This document shows, in pieces, positions 18,362 through 26,745 of a DNA stretch of 64,000 nt (positions within the stretch are counted from its first letter, which is position 1; every line of letters starts with the position of its first letter). The notes beneath the pieces are model-generated. The model saw nothing but the letters and a program-made list of their open reading frames with translations. It ran no database searches and was not told the DNA's origin. The stretch lies in NCBI RefSeq assembly GCF_001719615.1, contig NZ_MDVX01000002.1, positions 1 through 64,000 on the forward strand, read 5' to 3'. Both the position numbers and the translations under genes were made by a program. The stretch comes from Neptunicoccus sediminis. GTDB lineage: Bacteria > Pseudomonadota > Alphaproteobacteria > Rhodobacterales > Rhodobacteraceae.

Positions 18362-18877
18362 ATGGCTGGCAGTTTGAACAAGGTTATGTTGATCGGCAAT
18401 CTGGGCCGTGATCCGGAAGTGCGCAGCTTTCCAAATGGCGGTAAGGTGTGCAACCTGCGCATCGCAACTTCCGAACGCTGGCGCGACAAGAACACCGGCG
18501 AAAACCGCGAGCGTACAGAATGGCATCAGGTTTCCATTTTCAGCGAAGGTCTGATCCGCGTGTGCGAACAATACCTGCGCAAAGGCTCCAAAGTCTTTGT
18601 CGAAGGCCAGTTACAAACCCGTAAATGGCAGGACCAGAGCGGCAACGACCGGTATTCGACCGAGGTGGTTCTGCAAGGCTTTAACGGTACATTGACCATG
18701 CTGGACGGACGCGACGGCGGTGGTGGCGGGTCGCAAGGCGGCGGCTACGATCAGGGCGGCGGCAGCGGCGGCTATGGCGGCGGTTACGATCAGGGTGGCG
18801 GCTATGGCGGCGGCTCTCAGGGTGGCGGTTCCCAAGGGGGCGGCAACTCCGATCTGGACGACGAAATCCCGTTCTGA
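18362..18877 (+). CDS. ssb: Single-stranded DNA-binding protein
   Basis: The 171-residue SSB has an N-terminal OB fold beginning [16 protein letters not shown] and T-E-W-H-Q-V, a long glycine/glutamine-rich linker (G-G-G-Y-D-Q repeats) and the acidic tip D-L-D-D-E-I-P-F that recruits repair and replication partners. AGGGAGAAACGCC gives a good Shine-Dalgarno site. No full LexA box was found in the upstream gap. Confidence 0.97.
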   Translation: MAGSLNKVMLIGNLGRDPEVRSFPNGGKVCNLRIATSERWRDKNTGENRERTEWHQVSIFSEGLIRVCEQYLRKGSKVFVEGQLQTRKWQDQSGNDRYSTEVVLQGFNGTLTMLDGRDGGGGGSQGGGYDQGGGSGGYGGGYDQGGGYGGGSQGGGSQGGGNSDLDDEIPF

Positions 18878-18910
18878 TTGGCGCAAGCCCGTCACGACCG
18901 TCAGCATATT

Positions 18911-18938
18911 ATGGCCCCCGACGCGGGGCCATTTTTTT
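18911..18938 (+). terminator. Rho-independent terminator after ssb
   Basis: A perfect 8-bp stem ATGGCCCC/GGGGCCAT with loop CGACGC is followed by a run of T. Confidence 0.9.
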
Positions 18939-19166
18939 GCCGTTTTGCACCCTTTCCGCTGCATGGCACGGGGCGTGATCTGATGCCACCGATCCGCTCC
19001 GGCGTGCCGATGGTCCGTACAGGGCCACAGGGGGCCATTTAGCGGAGGATTAAGGGGAATATTTTGCTGAATCGGGCCGAAATCGGGGCAGAAAGATTGC
19101 CCTTATGCTGAGGCTGGTTTATAGGTGGTCCACTAGATATTGTGTAAAGAAGCAAGGCGGCCAGAC

Positions 19167-21926
19167 GTGAGCGACGAGACCGAAGATCAGCCGATAACCC
19201 CACCAGAACGCCCGATCCATGACGGCCCGACAATCTCTATCGAAGAGGAGATGAAAACCTCCTATCTCGATTACGCCATGAGCGTGATTGTCAGCCGCGC
19301 GATCCCTGATCTGCGCGATGGTTTGAAGCCGGTGCACCGCCGGATTCTCTATGCCATGAACGAGACCGGCAACACCCACGACAAATCCTACCGCAAATCG
19401 GCCCGTCCGGTGGGCGATGTGATGGGGAAATATCACCCCCACGGGGATTCCGCGATCTATGACGCGCTGGTGCGCATGGCGCAGGATTTTTCCATGTCGC
19501 TGCCGCTGCTGGACGGTCAGGGCAACTTTGGCTCTATGGACGGCGACAGCGCCGCGGCGATGCGTTACACCGAAGTGCGCATGGACAAACCGGCCGCCAG
19601 CCTGCTGGCCGATATTGACAAGGACACTGTCGATTTTCAGGACAACTATGACGGCAAGGACCGCGAACCGACGGTTCTGCCGGCCCGCTATCCCAACATG
19701 CTGGTCAACGGTGCCGGTGGTATCGCGGTGGGGATGGCCACCAATATTCCACCCCACAATCTGGGCGAAGTGATCGACGCAACCCTTGCGTTGATGAAAG
19801 ACCCCGATATGGACAGTGTGCAGTTGATGGAATACATCCCTGCCCCCGATTTCCCCACCGGCGGCATTATTCTGGGCCGCTCCGGTGCGCGTAAAGCTTA
19901 TACGGAGGGGCGCGGCTCGGTCATTATCCGTGCGAAAACGCGGATCGAGGAAATCCGCAAGGACCGCTACGCCATTGTCGTGGACGAGATTCCCTATCAG
20001 GTGAACAAGGCCACGATGATCGAAAAAATCGCGGAACTGGCGCGGGACAAAAAGATCGAAGGCATCGCCCATGTGCAGGACGAATCCGACCGGATCGGCG
20101 TGCGTGTGGTGATCGAGCTGAAACGGGATGCAACGCCGGAGGTGGTTCTGAACCAGTTGTTCCGGTTTACGTCCCTGCAAACTTCTTTCGGCTGTAACAT
20201 GCTGGCGCTGAACGGTGGCCGTCCGGAGCAATTGAACCTGCACGGTTTCCTGTCGAGCTTTATCAAGTTCCGCGAAGAAGTCGTCGCGCGCAGAACCGCG
20301 TTTGAGTTGCGCAAGGCACGCGAGCGTTCCCATATCCTGTGTGGTCTGGCCGTGGCTGTGTCCAATGTGGACGAAGTGGTTGCAACGATCCGCAGCTCCG
20401 CCGACCCGGCCGAAGCGCGGGAAAAACTGATGACCCGCGCATGGCCAGCGCAGGATATTGCTGCGTACATCAAGCTTATCGACGATCCGAGTCACACTAT
20501 AAACGAAGATGGCACCTATCATCTGTCGGAAATTCAGGCCCGCGCCATTCTGGACCTGCGGCTGCAACGGCTGACAGCAATCGGCGTAAAAGAAGTCACG
20601 GACGAGTTGGAAGAGCTCGCCGCGAAGATCACCGATTATCTTGAAATCCTCCGCTCGCGCGACCGGATCATGGGGATCATCACCGAAGAACTGACCGAAG
20701 TGCGTGAGATGTTCGCCGTGCCACGCCGTTCGGAAATTGTCGAACATGTGGACAACATGGACGACGAAGACCTGATCGAGCGGGAAGATATGGTCGTGAC
20801 CATCACCAACTCCGGCTATATCAAACGCACCATTCTGGCGGATTACCGCGCACAGAAACGGGGCGGTAAGGGCCTGCAGGGGATGAACACCAAGGACGAG
20901 GATTTCGTCACCAACCTGTTCGTCGCCAACACCCACACGCCGCTACTGTTCTTCACATCGGATGGGATGGTCTACAAGCTCAAGACGTGGCGTCTGCCTC
21001 CGGGGGGACGGAACTCTCGCGGGAAGGCAATCGTGAATATCCTGCCGATTCCGACAGGTGTTTCCATCGCGGCAATCATGCCCGTGGATGTACCAGAGGA
21101 CGAATGGGACAATCTTCACATCGTCTTTGCCACCACCGCAGGGGATGTTCGCCGCAACGCGCTGAGCGATTTCACCAATGTGAAATCCAACGGCAAGATC
21201 GCGATGAAGCTGCCGGAAAACGTGTCGATTGTGAACGTTAACATCGCCACGGAAAATGACGACTTCCTGCTGACAACGGAATTGGGCAAGGCGATCCGCT
21301 TCCCGATCACCGATGTGCGCGTCTTTAAGGGCCGTGACAGCACCGGCGTGCGCGGCATCCGACTGGCCGAAGGCGACTCTGTCGTTTCAATGGCTGTGAT
21401 CCGTCACGTGGACGCCAGTGCCGAAGAACGGGCCGGTTATTTCAAGCGTCGTCGTGCTGTGACCGGAGAAGACGCCGGCGCTATAGAAGAAGCGGCCGAT
21501 GGCGATATCTCACCGGAACGCTACGCCGAACTTGGCGCATTGGAGCAGTGGATCCTGACCGTCACATCCGGCGGTTACGGCAAACGGTCCTCTGCCCATG
21601 AATACCGCGTCGCTGGTCGGGGTGGTCAGGGTATCGCTGCGGCCAATTTGGGCCGGCGCAACGACCGGATCATCGCCAGCTTTACGGTGGATGAAGACGA
21701 CCAGATCATGCTGGCCACCTCGACCGGCCAGTCGATCCGCTGCCCTGTCTCGGGTATTTCCCGTCAGGGGCGTACCTCTTCGGGCGTGAAAGTCTTCAAC
21801 ACGGCAGAGGGCGAAAAAGTTGTCTCGGTCGCCTATATCGCAGAGCAAGGCGATGAAGACGCCGCCGACGGCGAAGCGCAAATCGGAGACGAAACTGGTG
21901 AATCCGACGCTTCAACAGAAGAATAA
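19167..21926 (+). CDS. gyrA: DNA gyrase subunit A
   Basis: This is the breakage-reunion subunit of gyrase, 919 residues from a GTG start. The catalytic Tyr is Y134 in M-R-Y-T-E-V. The quinolone-determining region reads H-P-H-G-D-S95-A-I-Y-D99, with wild-type Ser and Asp. The GyrA box Q-K-R-G-G-K-G is present, so it is gyrase rather than ParC, and beta-pinwheel repeats follow. An insert-like acidic stretch precedes the last pinwheel blades. GTG is chosen because the protein then begins V-S-D-E-T-E-D-Q. An in-frame ATG at 19140 adds nine unlikely residues. Confidence 0.96.
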   Translation: MSDETEDQPITPPERPIHDGPTISIEEEMKTSYLDYAMSVIVSRAIPDLRDGLKPVHRRILYAMNETGNTHDKSYRKSARPVGDVMGKYHPHGDSAIYDALVRMAQDFSMSLPLLDGQGNFGSMDGDSAAAMRYTEVRMDKPAASLLADIDKDTVDFQDNYDGKDREPTVLPARYPNMLVNGAGGIAVGMATNIPPHNLGEVIDATLALMKDPDMDSVQLMEYIPAPDFPTGGIILGRSGARKAYTEGRGSVIIRAKTRIEEIRKDRYAIVVDEIPYQVNKATMIEKIAELARDKKIEGIAHVQDESDRIGVRVVIELKRDATPEVVLNQLFRFTSLQTSFGCNMLALNGGRPEQLNLHGFLSSFIKFREEVVARRTAFELRKARERSHILCGLAVAVSNVDEVVATIRSSADPAEAREKLMTRAWPAQDIAAYIKLIDDPSHTINEDGTYHLSEIQARAILDLRLQRLTAIGVKEVTDELEELAAKITDYLEILRSRDRIMGIITEELTEVREMFAVPRRSEIVEHVDNMDDEDLIEREDMVVTITNSGYIKRTILADYRAQKRGGKGLQGMNTKDEDFVTNLFVANTHTPLLFFTSDGMVYKLKTWRLPPGGRNSRGKAIVNILPIPTGVSIAAIMPVDVPEDEWDNLHIVFATTAGDVRRNALSDFTNVKSNGKIAMKLPENVSIVNVNIATENDDFLLTTELGKAIRFPITDVRVFKGRDSTGVRGIRLAEGDSVVSMAVIRHVDASAEERAGYFKRRRAVTGEDAGAIEEAADGDISPERYAELGALEQWILTVTSGGYGKRSSAHEYRVAGRGGQGIAAANLGRRNDRIIASFTVDEDDQIMLATSTGQSIRCPVSGISRQGRTSSGVKVFNTAEGEKVVSVAYIAEQGDEDAADGEAQIGDETGESDASTEE

Positions 21927-21953
21927 ACGCGGATTTATTTGAGAAAAACTTGG

Positions 21954-21982
21954 AAAAGGGGCCAAATTCGGCTCCTTTTCTT
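21954..21982 (+). terminator. Terminator after gyrA
   Basis: AAAGGGGCC and GGCTCCTTT form a 9-bp stem with one G-T pair around AAATTC, followed by TCTT. It is 28 bp past the gyrA stop. Confidence 0.7.
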
Positions 21983-22080
21983 GACGATTTAGCGATCCGC
22001 GCCTAGGTTCGGGCTGCCAAACGGCGCTTTTGTATTACCGGATCGTTTTTGGCGTTACTCGTGTGTATGGCGGTTGTGTG

Positions 22081-22914
22081 ATGGAAAATTGGGATGACTT
22101 GCGGTTCGTCGTGGCCCTCGCTCGCTACGGAACCATGTCCAAGGCCGCGTTATATCTACGCACAAACACCGCCACAGTCTCCCGCAGGATCAAACGGCTG
22201 AACGAAACCACCAACACGTTATTGTTCCAGAAATCCGGTGCCGAATGGGAACTCACCACCGAGGGCCGCCGCCTGTTTGAACTGGCGGCCGGTTTCAGCG
22301 ATGATCTGCGCTCTTTTCATGCAACCACCCCGTCGAGCTTGCAAACCACACAAACCGTCCGCGTTACCGCGCTCGATTTTCTTGTCTCCACCGTCCTGAG
22401 CAAATCGCTCAACACATTCACCGCACAACACCCTAATGTCACACTAGAGCTGAGCGGCAACAATAACCGTGTCAGTCTGGCATATGGTGAAGCAGACATC
22501 GCACTGCGTCTGACCCGCCCAACCGAAGGCCGTCTGGTAGCGCACCGGATAGCCGATATTCGCATGGGGATTTACGGACCGCGGGATTGTCCGCGGGACG
22601 ACTGGATCGGGCTGACCTTCGACCTCGACTGGACACCTGAAATGAAAAACGGTCTGGCGTTTTTTGCGCAGGAACCAAAATTGCGCTTGTCTTCGTTTCA
22701 GGGAATTATGCAGGCGATCCGGACCACCGGCCAGCCGGGTATCCTTCCCGAAGTGATGGCGACCAGCGCCCCCGATCTTGAACTTTTGCAACCTAGCGAG
22801 GAAATGCGCGTCAGGGAATTATGGCTGCTTTACCATGAAACCCGCAAAGAAGACGCTGTCCTGCGCAGCACCTGCCGGTGGCTCGAACAATCCTTTGCCA
22901 GCTTCAGCGAATAG
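22081..22914 (+). CDS. LysR-family transcriptional regulator
   Basis: The 277-residue protein has an N-terminal winged HTH, W-D-D-L-R-F-V-V-A-L-A-R-Y-G-T-M-S-K-A-A, followed by T-A-T-V-S-R-R-I-K-R-L. It is a slightly unusual LysR helix in which A-L-Y-L replaces the common A-x-x-L. A substrate-binding-like effector domain follows. The N-terminal W-D-D-L-R pattern is shared by roseobacter LysR proteins of unknown target. It stands alone between gyrA and trmFO, so the regulon is unknown. An in-frame upstream start at 22030 lacks a Shine-Dalgarno site. Confidence 0.85.
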   Translation: MENWDDLRFVVALARYGTMSKAALYLRTNTATVSRRIKRLNETTNTLLFQKSGAEWELTTEGRRLFELAAGFSDDLRSFHATTPSSLQTTQTVRVTALDFLVSTVLSKSLNTFTAQHPNVTLELSGNNNRVSLAYGEADIALRLTRPTEGRLVAHRIADIRMGIYGPRDCPRDDWIGLTFDLDWTPEMKNGLAFFAQEPKLRLSSFQGIMQAIRTTGQPGILPEVMATSAPDLELLQPSEEMRVRELWLLYHETRKEDAVLRSTCRWLEQSFASFSE

Positions 22915-23006
22915 CAACAATTTTATTCAAACATTTGACAGACTCCACAGGCTTCTTTAGCCTTCGATCTATCCCCTCCAATACCCGCTGTGCGTCTGCA
23001 ATTTAT

Positions 23007-23161
23007 GCAAACCCGCCTTTGCGTTTTTAGCGCTTTACCCCCGCGTCAGTATCCCGTCTTGTTAGGTGGGTAATTGGACCCGCTACCCATCTATTGGGTC
23101 CTTTTCTGCCCATTGCGGCAGTTTACCCGTTCCCACTGCGAACCCCTACCGCAGTGGGAAC
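23007..23161 (+). promoter_or_regulatory. Hairpin-rich leader/terminator region before trmFO
   Basis: GCAAA/TTTGC at 23007-23022 followed by GTTTTT may end the LysR transcript. Further on, GGTGGGTA (23065-23072) can pair with TACCCATC (23084-23091). The same segment alternatively forms GGACCC (23076-23081) with GGGTCC (23096-23101) followed by TTTT. A perfect 12-bp stem GTTCCCACTGCG/CGCAGTGGGAAC with a 9-nt loop occupies 23129-23161. The exclusive pairings look like an attenuator, but no ligand class is recognised. Confidence 0.4.
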
Positions 23162-23206
23162 ACTAAGCCCCTTTCCATTCCTGCCGACCTGTCCTAAATG
23201 CCAAGC

Positions 23207-24559
23207 ATGAGCAAACCTATTCACATCATCGGCGGCGGCATGGCCGGCAGCGAAGCAGCCTGGCAAGCCGTTCAGGCGGGACAGCCCGTCGTTATCCATG
23301 AAATGCGTCCCGACGTGGGCACTTTCGCGCATCAAACCGACAATCTGGCAGAGCTGGTATGTTCCAACTCCTTCCGCTCCGACGATCACGAAGCCAACGC
23401 CGTTGGCTTGCTGCATTGGGAAATGCGCGCTGCGGGCAGTCTGATCATGGAGATGGCAGAGAGACACAAACTCCCCGCCGGTGGTGCGCTTGCGGTGGAC
23501 CGCGAACCTTTTGCACAGGCTGTGACCGAACGGTTGCTGGGCCATCCTCTGGTGACTTTGGAACGGGGGGAAGTGACCGGAATTCCCCCGCAAGACTGGG
23601 GTCAAACAATCATCGCAACAGGTCCCCTGACCTCATCCGCGCTGGCGCAATCCATCCTGTCTGTCACGGACGAAAGCTCTCTGGCGTTCTTTGATGCCAT
23701 TGCGCCGATTGTTTACGCCGACAGTATCGACATGTCCAAAGCGTGGTTCCAATCCCGCTATGACAAGGGCGAAACCGAGGAAGAGCGCACAGCCTATCTC
23801 AACTGCCCGATGGATAAGGAAACCTATGAGGCGTTCATCGACGCGCTGCTGAACTCTGGCAAGACAGAGTTCAAGGATTGGGAAAAGGACACGCCCTATT
23901 TTGACGGATGCTTGCCGATTGAGGTGATGGCCGAACGGGGTCGCGAAACCCTGCGGTTCGGGCCGATGAAGCCTGTTGGATTAACCAATCCCCATCAACC
24001 GGACGTCAAACCCTATGCGGTGGTGCAATTGCGCCGCGACAATGCGCTAGGCACTCTTTTCAATATCGTCGGTTTCCAGACCAAGATGAAATATGGCGAA
24101 CAGGCGGCGGCTTTCTCCCTGATTCCCGGCCTTGAAAACGCACGGTTTGCCCGTTTGGGTGGTATTCACCGCAATACCTTCATCAACTCACCGCGCCTGC
24201 TGGACCATCAAATGCGTCTGAAAAACCGCCCCGACATCCGCTTTGCCGGACAGATTTCCGGTGTGGAAGGCTATGTGGAAAGTGCCGCAATGGGGCTGCT
24301 TGCCGGACGTCTCGCCGTGGCCGAAGCCCTTGGCGCGCCGCTTGATCCGGTGCCACAAACCACCGCAATGGGCGCCCTTGTGACACATATCACGGGCGGT
24401 GCGGATGCGAAAACCTTCCAGCCGATGAACGTCAATTTCGGGCTGTTCCCACCGGTCGACAACGTCAAAGGCGGGCGGCGAAACCGGAAAGACCGCTACA
24501 AAGCCTATACGGATCGGGCGAAAACGGACTGGCAGGGCTGGCTTGCCACGCAGGCCTGA
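23207..24559 (+). CDS. trmFO: tRNA (uracil-5-)-methyltransferase, folate- and FAD-dependent
   Basis: The enzyme makes m5U54 in the tRNA T-loop using 5,10-methylene-THF and FADH2. It has 450 residues. The FAD-binding motif is [13 protein letters not shown] at the start. The [14 protein letters not shown] segment has a conserved Cys near residue 52. The C-terminal T-A-M-G-A-L and [10 protein letters not shown] blocks are typical. An ATG three codons upstream (23198) is an alternative start, and neither has a strong ribosome-binding site. Genes gluQ and hisI follow. Confidence 0.94.
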   Translation: MSKPIHIIGGGMAGSEAAWQAVQAGQPVVIHEMRPDVGTFAHQTDNLAELVCSNSFRSDDHEANAVGLLHWEMRAAGSLIMEMAERHKLPAGGALAVDREPFAQAVTERLLGHPLVTLERGEVTGIPPQDWGQTIIATGPLTSSALAQSILSVTDESSLAFFDAIAPIVYADSIDMSKAWFQSRYDKGETEEERTAYLNCPMDKETYEAFIDALLNSGKTEFKDWEKDTPYFDGCLPIEVMAERGRETLRFGPMKPVGLTNPHQPDVKPYAVVQLRRDNALGTLFNIVGFQTKMKYGEQAAAFSLIPGLENARFARLGGIHRNTFINSPRLLDHQMRLKNRPDIRFAGQISGVEGYVESAAMGLLAGRLAVAEALGAPLDPVPQTTAMGALVTHITGGADAKTFQPMNVNFGLFPPVDNVKGGRRNRKDRYKAYTDRAKTDWQGWLATQA

Positions 24560-24595
24560 ACCGACTTTGCAGGATCACGGAACGGGACAGGTAAC

Positions 24596-25447
24596 ATGAT
24601 CGTCGAAAGATTTGCCCCCTCTCCCACCGGGTTCCTGCATTTGGGCCACGGCTTTTCCGCGATAACCGCTTTTGACGCTGCGAAGGCGCAAAACGGTCGT
24701 TTCCTCTTGCGGATGGAAGACATTGACACCGCACGCTCCAAACCGGAATTTGAAGCGGCGATTTATGAAGATCTACGCTGGCTCGGACTGGCGTGGGAGA
24801 CGCCGGTGCTGCGCCAATCGGAACGGATGGAGCACTACAATGCAGCGCTTTCGCAACTTGTGGACATGGGGGTCTGTTACCCCTGTTCCTGCACCCGTCG
24901 CGACATTGCCGAGTCGCTGTCCGCTCCGCAAGAAGGCGCAGCACAACAATTCGGTCCGGACGGCGTAATCTATCCGCGGACCTGTTGCGCCCGTTCAATG
25001 GCCCAAAAAACGAGCGCGGATGCCGTGCGTCTGGATATGCGCAAAGCGGTGGCGCTGCTCGATGATTTGGATAAAGCCGGTTACACAGAAATAGGCGAAA
25101 ACCCGGGCTGGCAGCCTCTTTCCCCAAGCTACCTTATTGAGCGCTGCGGCGATATTGTTCTGGCCCGGCGCGACATCGGCACCTCCTACCATTTGGCCGT
25201 GGTTGTGGATGACGCGGCACAATACATTACCCATGTGACACGGGGCGCGGATATGGCCCCGGCCACCCCGATACACGTTTTGCTCCAGCGGCTGTTATCC
25301 CTGCCCACACCCGTTTACCGCCACCACCGACTGATCCGCGATGACTCAGGAAAAAGGCTCGCGAAACGCCACGACGCGCTGGCACTTCGCGCGTTACGGG
25401 ATGCGGGCTGGACTGCGCAAGACGTGCGTACGGCTGTCAAACCATAG
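24596..25447 (+). CDS. gluQ: Glutamyl-Q tRNA(Asp) synthetase
   Basis: This truncated GluRS paralog of 283 residues attaches glutamate to queuosine 34 of tRNA-Asp. It has F-A-P-S-P-T-G-F-L-H-L-G-H (HIGH motif), C-S-C-T-R-R ... Y-P-R-T-C (zinc site) and the KMSKS-like G-K-R-L-A-K-R near the C-terminus. The anticodon-binding domain is absent, as expected. Its end overlaps the convergent hisI gene by 11 bp. Confidence 0.93.
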   Translation: MIVERFAPSPTGFLHLGHGFSAITAFDAAKAQNGRFLLRMEDIDTARSKPEFEAAIYEDLRWLGLAWETPVLRQSERMEHYNAALSQLVDMGVCYPCSCTRRDIAESLSAPQEGAAQQFGPDGVIYPRTCCARSMAQKTSADAVRLDMRKAVALLDDLDKAGYTEIGENPGWQPLSPSYLIERCGDIVLARRDIGTSYHLAVVVDDAAQYITHVTRGADMAPATPIHVLLQRLLSLPTPVYRHHRLIRDDSGKRLAKRHDALALRALRDAGWTAQDVRTAVKP

Positions 25448-25796
25448 GCTTGGAGAGTTCTACCTCCCCCTCCAGCACGCTGGTGTAAAAACAACTGCGC
25501 CTGTTGGTGTGACATGCCGGACCTTCCTGATCCACCAGCACAAGAATACAGTCCCGATCACAATCAATCCGCATATCCACCAGCTTTTGCGTGTGGCCCG
25601 AGGTTTCCCCCTTCACCCAAAAGGAGGCACGCGACCGCGACCAATAGGTCACACGCCCGGTTTCCAGCGTTTTCGCCACCGCCTCGGCATTCATCCACGC
25701 AAGCATCAGTACTTCCCCGCTGTCGTGTTGCTGGGCGATCACGGGCAACAATCCCCGATCATCGAATTTCAGGGTGGCGGGATCAAAATTTACCAT
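25437..25796 (-). CDS. hisI: Phosphoribosyl-AMP cyclohydrolase
   Basis: The third step of histidine biosynthesis opens the adenine ring of PR-AMP. The protein has 119 residues. Motifs include E-V-L-M-L-A-W-M-N, T-Y-W-S-R-S-R, D-M-R-I-D-C-D-R-D-C (metal/Cys site) and A-C-H-T-N-R-R-S-C-F-Y. It is a stand-alone HisI with no HisE domain. Genes on both sides run on the other strand, so it is monocistronic. Confidence 0.95.
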   Translation of the reverse strand: MVNFDPATLKFDDRGLLPVIAQQHDSGEVLMLAWMNAEAVAKTLETGRVTYWSRSRASFWVKGETSGHTQKLVDMRIDCDRDCILVLVDQEGPACHTNRRSCFYTSVLEGEVELSKPMV

Positions 25797-25874
25797 CTCG
25801 GGCCGGTTCCTCTTTCCAAAACAGGGGTTGAAGCCTAGTTATAGAGGTAACACGAGAAATAGAAGGGCTGCGCA

Positions 25875-26321
25875 ATGACAGACGCATCCGAAATGGTAAA
25901 ACTCTACTCCAACCGGATTCTTGCACTGGCGGCGGATATTCCCCATGCCGAACGGCTGAACGCTCCAGAGGCGAGTGATATGAAACGGTCTCCTTTATGT
26001 GGTTCTACCGTAACGGTAGATGTTTGCGTGAAAGACGGCGTGGTGTCCGATTTTGGCCAAGACGTCAAAGCCTGCGCCTTAGGACAGGCATCGGCCAGCG
26101 TTTTAGGCGCGGCGGTTATGGGGCAGTCTTTGAGCACGATCAAAACCGGACGTGACCAACTGGCCGCAATGTTGAAATCCGACGGACCCGTTCCTGATGC
26201 GCCGTTTGATGGTTTGGAAGTGTTGCAACCTGCCAAAGCTTACAAAAACCGTCATGCATCCATTCTTTTGGCGTTTGATGCAACGGTCGCTGCTCTCGAA
26301 AGCTTAAACCAAGCGGCGTAA
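25875..26321 (+). CDS. IscU/NifU-N-like Fe-S scaffold protein lacking the third Cys
   Basis: The 148-residue protein has the IscU/SufU fold. The first cluster Cys is C42 in P-L-C-G-S, where the usual following Asp is Ser, and the second is C67 in K-A-C-A-L-G-Q-A-S-A-S. The third, normally in an R-x-x-C-x-x-L context near the C-terminus, is replaced: R-H-A-S-I-L-L. It may be a carrier or a divergent scaffold rather than a standard one. The gene is divergent from hisI. Confidence 0.82.
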   Translation: MTDASEMVKLYSNRILALAADIPHAERLNAPEASDMKRSPLCGSTVTVDVCVKDGVVSDFGQDVKACALGQASASVLGAAVMGQSLSTIKTGRDQLAAMLKSDGPVPDAPFDGLEVLQPAKAYKNRHASILLAFDATVAALESLNQAA

Positions 26322-26342
26322 AAATAGCGTTAACTGGAAACC

Positions 26343-26377
26343 AAAAAAAAACGCCGCGACCTAAACAGGTGCGGCGT
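26343..26377 (-). terminator. Rho-independent terminator of the small membrane-peptide gene
   Basis: On the minus strand GCCGCACC and GGTCGCGGC fold around TGTTTA and are followed by a run of at least eight T. It lies about 130 bp past the stop of the gene at 26510-26635. Confidence 0.75.
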
Positions 26378-26509
26378 CAAAGGTGTGCGGTGTCGAAAAT
26401 CGGGCACGTCGGAAACGGGGCAATGTTTCAGGGCCGTCTTGGGACGGCGGGCATCACAGGGACGAGGCATCCGGATACCCAAGTGCAGCCAAACGACCGC
26501 GGACAGAGT

Positions 26510-26635
26510 TCAGAGGGTGTAACCGGGCAGGTGCAGAACAACGACCAGCATCACAAAAATGGCAGAAAGCCCGACAACGTCTTCAAGGACGGTGGCGGAA
26601 TTAGCATTCAGTATTCGGATCATTTCGCGGATCAT
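26510..26635 (-). CDS. 41-residue single-pass membrane peptide, likely SOS- and CtrA-controlled
   Basis: The translation is M-I-R-E-M-I-R-I-L-N-A-N-S-A-T-V-L-E-D-V, then V-G-L-S-A-I-F-V-M-L-V-V-V-L-H-L-P-G-Y-T-L. A short cytoplasm-like head carries two Arg, and one hydrophobic segment covers residues 20-36. GAGG seven bases before the ATG is a good ribosome-binding site. The gene has its own promoter region with three LexA boxes and one CtrA box (26666-26734), and its own terminator, downstream of recG on the same strand. Small LexA-controlled membrane peptides in other bacteria, such as Caulobacter SidA, inhibit cell division. A similar role is inferred from regulation and size, not from sequence similarity. 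Confidence 0.7.
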   Translation of the reverse strand: MIREMIRILNANSATVLEDVVGLSAIFVMLVVVLHLPGYTL

Positions 26636-26655
26636 TGTCAGACCTCAGTGGTTAT

Positions 26656-26735
26656 GTTCTCGTCAGTTCCTGTAATGTTCCGCAATTGTTCCTGCATTGC
26701 AAGAACTAAATGAGAACATTTAACTGTTCCTTAAC
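26656..26735 (-). promoter_or_regulatory. Cluster of three LexA boxes and one CtrA box
   Basis: GTTC-CTGTAAT-GTTC (26666-26680) and GTTC-CGCAATT-GTTC (26677-26691) overlap by sharing a GTTC. GAAC-TAAATGA-GAAC (26703-26717) is a third exact GTTC-N7-GTTC site in the opposite sense. A further GTTC at 26656 is one base off spacing. TTAA-CTGTTCC-TTAAC (26720-26735) is a perfect CtrA box. They lie 31 to 99 bp before the start of the 41-residue gene. Three LexA boxes within 52 bp is far above chance. Confidence 0.75.
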
Positions 26736-26745
26736 CTCTGTGGGT

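Noticed and set aside
19119-20936. 605-residue minus-strand ORF overlapping gyrA
   Set aside because: It is a shadow of gyrA in another frame; the translation is rich in H, R and G with no motif, and gyrA on the plus strand has clear catalytic residues.
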